DNA from: Siphonodentalium dalli | Lineage: Eukaryota; Mollusca; Scaphopoda; Gadilida; Siphonodentaliidae | Direction of reading: 5' to 3' | DNA length: 64,000 bases | Assembly: GCA_032622095.1 (NCBI GenBank) | Contig: CP136068.1 | Span: 149,991,365-150,055,364, forward strand | Part shown: positions 47,535 to 60,542 of the stretch, piece by piece | How positions within the stretch are numbered: position 1 is the first letter of the stretch | How the letters are laid out: the number at the start of each line of letters is the position of its first letter | Program-made: the position numbers and the translations under genes | Notes under the pieces: model-generated | What the model was told of the DNA's origin: nothing | Databases searched by the model: none | Seen by the model: the letters and a program-made list of their open reading frames with translations, nothing else

Positions 47535-49690
47535 AAAAAAATTCAATTTCTTCCATCTAAAACATAATTACGCGATGGACTCTGTCATTTTAGGAACATA
47601 TATGTATCCCACGTACATGCACCAAGTCTCAGCCTAAAGGTTTGAAAAAAGACAGTTTTATCGACATAAATCGATGTTAATGCCAATAATGGTAAATTCC
47701 ATGTTAAAACTTAAATTTTATCATTGAAAAAAATTCATTTCTTCCATCTAAAACATAATTACGTGCTGTACTCTGTCATTTTAGGAATATGTAGGTATCC
47801 CACCCACACACTCCAAGTCTCAGCTTAAAATTTTGAAAAATGACAGTTTTATCGATATAAATCGATTTTAATGGCAAATGCGGTGTTAAATAAATTTTAG
47901 GGCCCTGCCAATGTTTTCTGAGCTGTTCTAAATTGGTCACTAGAGTCCATATTTGACCGGTTACACCTGATAATTATCCGACAGTACAGTCGCGTTACTT
48001 TATAGGTCAACATTGGTCATTATCACCCGACAAATTTATTTCGGTCTATCGTATCAACCCCTATTTTCTCCCGCGTAGCCTGACTAAATGTCAACATTGG
48101 TCTTTATCGCTCCACTAATTTGTATCGTTTCATCGGTATGAATTCCATATCCAATTATCAACATATAACCAACCCAACCTCTAATCCCGGTCCAATTTAT
48201 TTATTTCTTTCATCGGTATAGTCACGTTACGTAATATTTTATCATGTGATACTTGTACTTATTTGTCTATGGTATTACTATAGTATACCGTATACGTATA
48301 TCAATTGCTATTCCTTTCTATATAATCCTGGTGCTATCTATAGAGATAGATAATTTCCGCTGCAGACAATATAAAACTGACGACATTTTGAAATGTAAGC
48401 AGGCTTCAAACTCATCTTATCCAAGAAAAACTCTGGTTACATAAGAAATTTGTGTATAAGGTGTATGCGCATTTGTCGCGTTAAAAACAAAAGGTCCCAA
48501 GTCAAGGTCCAAATCCCCAACACACTCATGTGAGGTTTAACTCCATCCTCATACAGTAATGTCCAAAGTAATTGACCACTTAACCACAGCATAATTATTG
48601 GTAATTTGTCAGGATTTTAAATGCTGAAAAAATACCCATAATTCTGCTGTGGTTAAGTGGTCAATTACTTTGGGCATTACTGTAACCAATATAATGATTT
48701 GAGGTGTAATGATAACTCAATCCTCATACAGTAATGTACAAAGTAATTGACCACTTAACCACAGCATAATAATGGGTAATTTGTCAGGATTTTAAATGCT
48801 GAAAAAATACCCATAATTCTGCTGTGGTTAAGTGGTCAATTACTTTGGGCATTACTGTAACCAATATAAGAATTTGAGGTGTAATGATAACTCAATCCTC
48901 GTACAGTAATGTCCAAAGTAATTGACCACTTAACCACAGCATAATTATTGGTAATTTTTCAGGATTTTAAATGCTGAAAAAATACCCATAATTCTGCTGT
49001 GGTTAAGTGGTCAATTACTTTGGGCATTACTGTAACCAATATAATGATTTGAGGTGTAATGATAACTCAATCCTCATACAGTAATGTACAAAGTAATTGA
49101 CCACTTAACCACAGCATAATAATGGGTAATTTGTCAGGATTTTAAATGCTGAAAAAATACCCATAATTCTGCTGTGGTTAAGTGGTCAATTACTTTGGGC
49201 ATTACTGTAACCAATATAAGGATTTGAGGTGTAATGATAACTCAATCCTCGTACAGTAATGTCCAAAGTAATTGACCACTTAACCACAGCATAATTATTG
49301 GTAATTTTTCAGGATTTTAAATCCTGAAAAATTACCAATAATTCTGATGTGGTTAAGTGGTCAATTACTTTGGGCATTACTGTAACCAATATAAGGATGT
49401 GAGGTTTAATTAGAACTTCATCCACATAACTAATAAATATGTGTGAAAATTAAACCAAAAAAAATAAATTCCATGATGGCGTCCAATATGGACTGCCTAA
49501 TTCTGCTCCAAAACATGTATATTGAATATATGGTTGTTTATTGGGGAAAACCGATTATTTCAATAATATTTTCATTAACTGGGATCCAAAACCCGACTTA
49601 CGGGAGCGCGCTTCATGCGCGACTGTATCTTAAGCATATGTGCATATTTAATGAGCCAACAATTGGAATCCCAATAGAGAAGATTGGCAC
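47535..49690 (+). repeat. Duplicated block, copy 2 (contains five 175-bp MITE units)
   Basis: It matches 40830-41945 in the same order and orientation. It has extra CTTCCATCTAAAACATAATTACG modules at the left, an extra 430 bp (about 48100-48530) absent from copy 1, and five instead of two MITE units. The frame 49443-49742 corresponds to the one at 41715 and ends differently. Confidence 0.88.
48554..49382. repeat. Five-unit satellite derived from family B2 MITEs
   Basis: Palindromes start at 48554, 48729, 48904, 49079 and 49254, exactly 175 bp apart. Units 1, 3 and 5 share GTCCAAAGTAA and TTATTGGTAATTT. Units 2 and 4 share GTACAAAGTAA and TAATGGGTAATTTG. This gives a 350-bp higher-order dimer. 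The last unit has a different centre (AAATCCTGAAAAATTACC), as in the first unit at 41325. Confidence 0.93.
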
Positions 49691-49754
49691 GTCGCCCTTG
49701 CGCATAGACATCATTGATGATCTCTATGGGAATCAAAATTGATATTTAATAGAC

Positions 49755-50190
49755 AATTTTGATTAACCGCAATAACTTAAGGAATCTCTAATTGCGCTTA
49801 AGCCCAATGAGAATGCAATAAGACATTCCTTATTATGCTTAACCGCAATTACTTCCCATTCCACTTAAACACAATTAATATATCTCTCATTAGATCACCC
49901 TTCTGCAAATAGTAGAATAATCCTATATTTGTTCCACCCATTGTGCCATGGAGAATGGAGATGGACTACACCATCTGTATTATAAGGAGTTTATGTACTA
50001 TATATAATATATTATTCTTTAATAAGATATTCATTATTAGGCTTTATCAGCGAAATTTGAATATTCTTCATTGCGCTTAAGCGCAATTAAATATTCCCTT
50101 ATTGCGCTTAAGCACAATAGAGATTCCCTTATTGAGCTTATAAGCGCAATAAGGAATATCCCTTATTGTGCTTAAGCACAATTAGCTCTT
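49755..50190. repeat. Cluster of GCGCTTAAGCGC-type palindromes
   Basis: Several variants of ATTGCGCTTAAGCGCAAT occur at about 49788, 49838, 50072, 50103, 50134 and 50165, linked by AGGAATATCCCTTATT words. Spacing is irregular on the left and about 31 bp on the right. It is symmetric on both strands but has no clear outer inverted ends. Confidence 0.65.
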
Positions 50191-50248
50191 CTTGCTCTTA
50201 ATTTAAAAAAAAACAGTTATAATTGTATTGTAACTATTGGTTTGTCCT

Positions 50249-50726
50249 TTAAAGGTACTCAATCCGAAAAGAGGGTCCCCATCTCAACAGATTCCAACAA
50301 CAACAATCCGATCAGAGGGTCCTATATTACTATTTCTTTGGCTTTGGGGGTAAACAATATTTGATTCGAGTCGAGGAAACCATCAAACAAAGCTCAGAGT
50401 TATTAGATATTGATTTTTGAAATTTGTTAATTGCTCGAGATGAGTACTAATAACTGCCGTCAATTTGGTAACCTGCTCGAGATTTTACGCCAAAACTCTA
50501 TTCAAACAGACAAGGATGGATAACTCTATAATCAGGGTACGCAATTTTGAATGTCTTCTGGGCCAGAAAGAATTCCCGATAATGAAAAATAATAGATTTC
50601 TAAAATCGATATCTAACAAATCTGAGCTTTGATGGGTGACTTCCTCGACTCGAATCAAATATTTTTGACCCCCGAAGCCATTGAAATAGTAATTGAGATG
50701 AGTTTTATCGGATTGAGTACCTTTAA
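50249..50726. mobile_element. TTAA element, family G, complete
   Basis: The ends are TTAAAGGTACTCAATCCG and the exact complement CGGATTGAGTACCTTTAA. The arms are long and diverged (GTCGAGGAAACCATCAAAC with TGATGGGTGACTTCCTCGAC). Length is 478 bp including both TTAA. There is no protein. Confidence 0.88.
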
Positions 50727-51078
50727 TATTTCCATACATCATGCCCACATATATTATACAAGAATAGTACTATCATTATGCTCGTAGTAGTTAATACCAC
50801 CTTACCGTCAATATTCTAGCATGGTTAATTTCAAAATCACAACGTTAATTGTTATTACTATTTGTGTGTACTGTATATGTACATCAGTCACCAATTGAGA
50901 AACTTAAGCACAGTCTGGTTGAATATCTACCATATATGGTGGATTATTCTCACATCCAAGCTGTTGGTGTCATTCGTGTTATTTTGCATGCGAAGTGGTA
51001 GACCACCCCCCCCCCTAATAGCTTATCAATACCACTCAGGACGGTGGGTGTTTTTCCTCAATTAATTGAATTTCTTGT

Positions 51079-51262
51079 TACCATTTTTTTCTTACATTCT
51101 TTAACAATTTTTATAATTTGTTCTACATTCTTTGACAATTTTATCATTTTTAATATGTGTTAAGCCAATGCATTCTCTTATATATGCGAGGCGACCTATG
51201 GTCGACTCGCATATATAAGAGAATGCATTGGCACAGGGCCGTTCTGTTGGGTAAAGGGTTAA
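51079..51262. mobile_element. Family C1 MITE, left half missing
   Basis: It begins in the T-rich spacer, has one hairpin (about 51167-51233) with GGCACAGGGCC, then ends TGTTGGGTAAAGGGTTAA. The 130-bp unique part and one hairpin are absent. Confidence 0.85.
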
Positions 51263-51885
51263 ATAACAAATTTGAAATAGTTGCGCGGGTATAAAATAAT
51301 AACTATATATGAATTGAAGACCCCTGTCCGGAAAGGCTTCTATCAATTAATATTGATTTTATTTAGAATATTTTATAATGAAATGAGATGATTAATTGGG
51401 ACACTTTATCGATCTATGTTTAGTACAGACCATTCGGGTGATACCATATAGCGATAGAGAGCATTAGGCTGTTCCTATAGCTACGTACTGAACGTTAAAT
51501 GTCCCAGATTGATTGATTGTATTGTTTTATTCCATAGTCATAAGCGATAATGAGTCTAATTAACGTTTATTTGTGACAAAATTACACAATAAAATTTCTG
51601 GTCTATTTTAACAGTAACCACTATTGTTCGTTAGCTAAACAACCCCACCTTTTTCGATCAGAAAATATTCGAAATAGAATCAATATTAATCGATAGAAGC
51701 ATTTCCGGACAGGAGTCTTCGATTCAGATCTAATATTTTATACCCCGGTAAATATATAATACATGTTTACAAAGAGATAATCCATCTGTATACCCCGGTA
51801 ACTATATAATACATGTTTACAGAGAGATAATCCACCTTTAAGTGGGCCTTTAACAAATTTCCCGCCCCAGACGAGTAACTGCCAA

Positions 51886-52901
51886 CAGAGGCGGACTGGC
51901 CGATCGGGAGACCGGGAAATTTCCCGATGGGCCGGAGGCCGGAAAAATTCTGATTCCACGTGATTTTCTATCAAGCGAGAATCCGAGGGTTTTTTTTACG
52001 GTTTGGGGGGGGGGGGTATATGTGGTTGGGCCGCCCAATGTGGTTGGGCCGCCCAACCACAACTTGGGCCGCAAATGAAACCGACGTGGGCCGCCACATG
52101 TGTTGTTTAACCAGCCGTGTATCCAATAAGATGACCCCATGCAGTACTCTTCTCACATAAATTCATGAGGGCAGAGGCGGACTGCATGGCCGATCGGGAG
52201 ACCGGGAAAATTCCGGACGTGGGCCGCCACATGTGTTGTTTAACCAGCCGAATTGGCTAATCGTAATTTTGACATTAAATGAACTTGTCGGCATCATATA
52301 ACACCACGTAAAGACCCCATTAATCTCGAGATTTTAACGGTAACTCCCAGCTGTAAATCCCAAAAAAATTCTTACGCACCCCTCCCCCAATTGAAATTTA
52401 CAAGAAAATAGGAACGCTTCAGTTGATGCCAGTCTAGTTTATCGGATTCGAGATTTTCTTGTATAGTTTTCAAAATGTTCTCACCCCGGGCCGAACAACC
52501 ATGAACAGCCCGGTGTGTCCTGGTCTCTTGTCCGTAGCCGTGTGCATTTGTCTGGAGTTAGACTGCTAGATGTTAGATTTTATGCAATTTTTCAGGTAAA
52601 AATATCTGAATGGTCTCATACCGGGAATATATAGAACCATGGTTTATGAATATATATGATATTAGACCAGAGGAGGTGCAAATGGAATTATGCAAAAACA
52701 TGTATTTGGTCTGCATCTGATTCAAGGGGGGGGGGGTGCAAATGGAATTATGTAAAAATATGTATTTGGTCTTATTCTGATTCAAGGGGGGGGGGTGCAG
52801 TTGGAATTTTCCAAGGTGGACTGTGGACGCCCCCCCCCCAAACAGATGGGCCGGTATTATATTAATTTCCCGGGCCGGTTTCTTTGCCCAGTCCGCCTCT
52901 G
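51886..52901. mobile_element. Complete non-autonomous hAT-like element
   Basis: The 14-bp terminal repeats are CAGAGGCGGACTGG and complement. ACTGCCAA flanks both sides (51878-51885 and 52902-52909). Terminal CAGAG plus an 8-bp duplication are hAT hallmarks. The 1016-bp inside has a partial copy of its own left end near 52173-52255, and two tandem units around 52672-52795 with GGTGCAAATGGAATTATG and G-runs. No transposase frame is present. Confidence 0.93.
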
Positions 52902-53303
52902 ACTGCCAAACAGGAAATAACGTACATGTACAGTCTATGTAAAATTACTGTATGTGTAGATAAACGAAAGAATATAATTCTTGTTTCAAAACCTTAATTC
53001 TGCTGACTAGTTCCTTCGACTCAGAATTATTAATTCACGTGTATAGCCAAGAATCTATATAAAATTCACGGATAAACCCCTTTAATACATTAAAATCGGA
53101 ATTATTAATTCATATGTATAGCCAAGAATCTATAAAAAATTCACGGATAAACCCCTTACATTAAAATCGGAATTATTAATTCATATGTACAGCCATGAAT
53201 CTGTATAACATATTCACAGATAGACCCTTACATACGTTAAAGATGTATTCATGGAACCCTGAATACTTAATAGTATCGTCGATGTACATGTATAATATAT
53301 AGA

Positions 53304-53436
53304 GGATATCCACACTTTTCAATGGATATGGGTTATATCTCATGAGTGATGACAAAACATTGAATTTCCACGAGTGGCTTTAGCCAAGAGTGGAAATTCA
53401 AATGTTTTGTCATATCCACTGAAAAAGTGTGGATGT
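53304..53436. mobile_element. Foldback remnant upstream of exon 2
   Basis: Outer arms TATCCACACTTTTC and GAAAAAGTGTGGAT enclose inner arms TGACAAAACATTGAATTTCC and GGAAATTCAAATGTTTTGTCA. The words TATACTTTAGCTACTTGCC (about 53450) and GGCAAGTATATAA (about 53578) suggest a larger decayed element reaching to within 40 bp of the splice acceptor. Confidence 0.7.
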
Positions 53437-53624
53437 TCTGTTTATTATATACTTTAGCTACTTGCCTATGGCCCCCAATGATTGGCAATGAATGTCAATA
53501 CATCAGAAATTTCAAGCTGATATCACTCACTAGTGGGATATCACTTATATCTCACTGCTAAAACCTTATAATTCATGGGCAAGTATATAATAAATTATTA
53601 TATCAAGGGTATTTTCTTTTTCAG

Positions 53625-53850
53625 CGCGAGTGTATTTCTATCCACATTGGTCAGGCCGGAGTTCAGATTGGTAACGGATGCTGGGAGCTTTACTGTTTGG
53701 AGCATGGGATTCAGCCGGACGGTTTGATGCCTAGCGGTAAGACGAGTCATGGCAGCGGGGATGACAGCTTCAACACCTTCTTCAGCGAAACGGGCGCGGG
53801 AAAGCACGTCCCCAGAGCGGTGTTTGTCGATTTAGAACCAACCGTTATCG
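53625..53850 (+). CDS. Alpha-tubulin exon 2 (residues 2-76)
   Basis: It encodes the N-terminal part of the GTP-binding domain of alpha-tubulin, the microtubule subunit that pairs with beta-tubulin. After a TTTTCTTTTTCAG acceptor the frame opens [20 protein letters not shown], with the conserved first nucleotide-binding loop (GQAGVQIGN). Lys40, the luminal acetylation site, is present. The following loop reads TSHGSGDD and is one residue longer than the usual TIGGGDD. The exon ends at EPTVI plus the first base of the next codon, before GTGAGT. This phase-1 junction at codon 76/77 is a known animal alpha-tubulin intron site. No stop or frameshift is seen. Confidence 0.96.
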
Positions 53851-57454
<3,604 letters not shown>

Positions 57455-57486
57455 TTTCCGGATGTAGACGCATCCGCGAAAACGTA

Positions 57487-58063
57487 TACCTTACTCGTAT
57501 TTAAATTCGCGCAGTACTATTTTGCGCTCAGTTTTGAATTCGCGCATTTTAAATTCGCGCACCTAGCTGCGCGAATTCAAAACTGACAAAAATATGTTCC
57601 TAATATTTCCGTGATATTTTCGGATATCTTGGAGCTAATGACAGTTTCTGTTCTTAGTCATTGCTGGCGATAATATGTGTATAATAAACACCATTGTGGT
57701 GGATTTTCATCGTGTAGACAATAAACTAGTAACTACATACATCATCCATCGTATTGTGTCGACCTGGATTATCAGTATTTTTTCAACAATGTCTATGTTG
57801 CCATGATTTGTCACTTGTCATTTTGAGCAATGGTCTTGATAGCGTTTGGCCGAATGTAAATACATGCATACATGTATAGGCGTAATTGTCTATACAACCG
57901 ATCATAATATATGTAAACCCAGCAACATAGCCATCTTGTATTACCTGTGGACTGTGGTTTAGATTAAACTTGGGAGTCGTACTATTTTTCGCTCAGTTTT
58001 AAATTCGCGCACCGATGGGTGCGCGAAAAATAGTACTGCGCGAATTTAAATACGAGTAAGGTA
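57487..58063. mobile_element. TA-flanked element just after the tubulin stop
   Basis: Perfect inverted ends, CCTTACTCGTATTTAAATTC onward (about 35 bp), lie at 57489 and 58061, with TA on each side. Each end has GCGCGAA/TTCGCGC words and its own small hairpin. It begins 35 bp after the tubulin stop codon. The middle (about 57600-57960) has no frame. Confidence 0.85.
57683..57725 (+). terminator. Candidate polyadenylation signals for alpha-tubulin
   Basis: AATAAA occurs at 57683-57688 and 57720-57725, about 230 and 270 bp after the stop codon. None lies between the stop and 57489, so both fall inside the TA-flanked element. Cleavage sites cannot be placed from sequence alone. Confidence 0.5.
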
Positions 58064-58344
58064 TGTAGAAGTCACGCTGAACATCACCAACAAACTGCAA
58101 TGCAGAGTTCGATCCCGGCTACGCTGGTCTGACCGCTATCACCACGTACACATAATGTGAAGAAACCACTCATTTTTTATGCAAGACTTTTGTCATTTGC
58201 AATTCATTTTACATTATTCTTAGAAACCGAACTGTCGATTTTCATTTGGAAATTTGCTAGATTCTAGCCAGAATGAATTGTAACTGACAAAACACTTAAA
58301 TAAAAAAATGTTAGATTTAATTACGAAACAATACGTGATGACAG

Positions 58345-58822
58345 CAAGTCTCAAAATATATGGTGCCGGACATTAGCAGAATTAGGTCACCATAGGGTGT
58401 ATTTAGTTATGTACGCTACCCGGGCCGAACAGCGGGCTAGCATAAATAAATTCACCCGCTGTGTATATCTCATTCTGATTAGGCCTCATGCATCTTCTCT
58501 GGAAAGTAACTTTTTGTTTTATCAAATTAAAAAGTTCTTTTTGGTTTCAAAGAAGTTTTTTTTTCTTCTTCAGTAATTAGTTTCTCTACATCCCCTAATT
58601 TGCAGACGACACAATGCCTATATAATCGAGGTGTCCAATTGGTGCACATCAACGTCTTCACCATCTGCCATTTTAAATTTGTGTCTAGATGAGGCCATGT
58701 AGAATGAGGTCACCAGATTATGAATCTGGTGACGCTAGCCGACTATGCGTGAGGTAGCGTCACTAGATTCACCCTTTGTGGACCTCATTCTTCAAATTCC
58801 TAGCACTATATTTTGAGACCTG
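58345..58822. mobile_element. Family A2 element, complete, with decayed 8-bp target duplication
   Basis: The ends CAAGTCTCAAAATATA and TATATTTTGAGACCTG enclose two family A palindromes (centres CCCGGGCCGAACAGCGGGC and CTAGCCGACTATGCGTGAGG) and a middle of about 180 bp. The flanks GATGACAG and GATGGTAG match at six of eight positions. It links the short family A MITEs to a longer parent form. Confidence 0.78.
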
Positions 58823-59081
58823 GATGGTAGCCTTCATGACAATTTGTTATCGCAAATTAAATTAAGCGACCACAATGATCACCAGCTACATAATTATATG
58901 TGTAATCGATTTTTCTATCCCAACAAAATATCGTGGTCCATTTCGGTACGAAAATGAGATTTGTCCTATGGGTACCATTCGATTCATCAGGAAATGTTCA
59001 GTTCATTAAAATTGAATGTCCCTAAACTAGCTGTAATCTCTAGTCCAATTCTGACCTTACGATAAACCAAAACCGAGCGTG

Positions 59082-59362
59082 TTAACCCTTTACCCAACAA
59101 ACCGGTAAAAACCGGCCAAATAAAGCTTCAACAGCCTAAAATATCTTCGGTCTGTCTCAATAGAACCATACAAATATGGATATCATTGGAACCGGCTCCT
59201 TGACCACATTGTGATAGTTACAGTTATGCCCTGTGCCAATGCATTCTCTTATATATGCGAGTCGACCATAGGTCGCCTCGCATATATAAGAGAATGCATT
59301 GGCCTAAAAAAAATCTTTTTTTAACACTTTTTACCATTTTTTCTTTTATAATTTTTAATGTG
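59082..59362. mobile_element. Family C1 MITE cut at an internal TTAA
   Basis: It has TTAACCCTTTACCCAACAAA, the 130-bp unique part and one hairpin (about 59235-59302), then the T-rich spacer up to TTTTTAATGTG. In complete copies this point reads GTTAAGCCAATGC. Here the TTAA is taken over by the next element. Confidence 0.88.
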
Positions 59363-59953
59363 TTAAAGGGGTACTGTACGCCATTTTCATTAAATTTCCG
59401 GTGACAACAACGATCTAATATCGATAATATATAGAAACATAAGTAATTTGAGTCGAAGATGTATTCTGTAAACGCTCAGGTTAATAGGCTATCTTAAAAT
59501 TTAATAATTTAAAAGTTAATAATTTGATATAAATTGAATTTATGACTGGAGCCATAAAATGGCGTCAATTAAATTACGAATTACCGTAATCAAAAATAGT
59601 AATTGAGGGATACTGGATTTTTAAACCGATCGCACACACGATTGCTTAAAATATTATGATGATACGGGGAGAACACTCAAGCCACTCACTGACTAGCGAC
59701 GATACAATAACTTAAATGATTATATGGGACTAGTATGCGTATACTATAACTTTTATTTGATTCATTTGGTTGAACACTGTACAAAAATTACTCGACAACG
59801 ACAATTTGTATTTTTGCATTCCGGTAAATTTGTCATCCGTAACACTACTTCGTACTCAACATACTTTCAAATAATGAAAAAATTGTTACCTTATTCTCCG
59901 ACTCGGAGACTATAAAAACCAACAACAACATTTGGCGTACAGTACCCCTTTAA
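59363..59953. mobile_element. TTAA element, family D, 0.6 kb
   Basis: The ends are TTAAAGGGGTACTGTACGCC and GGCGTACAGTACCCCTTTAA. The interior differs from the other two family D copies except for a GACTGGAGCCATAAA word near 59545. Its left TTAA coincides with an internal TTAA of the C1 copy before it. The right half of that C1 copy does not resume on the other side. Confidence 0.85.
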
Positions 59954-59997
59954 TAGGAATGTTGTGGATTCAGAGTCTGACTTTATTCTTCCATAAA

Positions 59998-60090
59998 ACC
60001 GGATCGCCTTCATAAATAAAACCGGATCGTCTTCATAAATAAAACCGGATCGTCTTCATAAATAAAACCGGATCGTCTTCATAAATAAAA
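59998..60090. repeat. 23-bp direct repeat, four copies
   Basis: GGATCG starts at 60001, 60024, 60047 and 60070, each followed by TCTTCATAAATAAAACC (CCTT in the first). Confidence 0.9.
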
Positions 60091-60542
60091 GGAGCACTAT
60101 ACATATTGGTGAACAACAATTTCGTACATTCGCGGATCCATGTATGGGGGGGGGGCGATATATAATGTGGCTCGTTTCGTGTCGTGTTGGCCAGATACTT
60201 ACCGAGGGTCGGCATTTTCAACATGCAGCCGATCAATCGTCCATTGAAACTAACGTCTATAAATGTATGTGCGATTTTTTCTGATTATGATGCTGATAAT
60301 GTTGCATCGTTATTTTCGACCATGCATAGGGGACCATCCAATTGTCAGTATGGCTCAATGAGTTGGTAACAACACCCAGTTGCTGCTCAGTATTATATGT
60401 ACGGTGTTTGTGTATAGTGTTACAAACCGGACCCGCTGCGATCACCCGAGGTAGTCGATCTTCCCACTGGAATGTACGACAACCTGGTAACCTGGATTGT
60501 CCAGCCTACTATCCACAGGTTAATCAAACCACTGTCTAGTAA
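60091..60542. other. No gene seen, 5' flank of the LINE
   Basis: I could not find the N-terminal endonuclease motifs here in any frame. A frame at 60342-60539 overlaps but is not recognisable. The LINE therefore looks 5'-truncated or scrambled at this point. Confidence 0.45.

Larger units (their letters stand above)
31194..53624 (+). other. Putative 22.4 kb first intron of the alpha-tubulin gene
   Basis: It starts GTAAGT and ends with a pyrimidine tract and CAG (TATTTTCTTTTTCAG). It contains no other gene that I can support. It is packed with TTAA elements, a minisatellite at 33500-36190, a duplicated block with a 175-bp satellite, and a hAT-like element. If exon 1 is elsewhere, this is intergenic sequence. 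Confidence 0.55.

Noticed and set aside
58110-58135. tRNA-like B box (GAGTTCGATCCCGGC)
   Set aside because: No acceptor or anticodon stem can be drawn around it and no A box lies at the right distance, so no tRNA or SINE is called.
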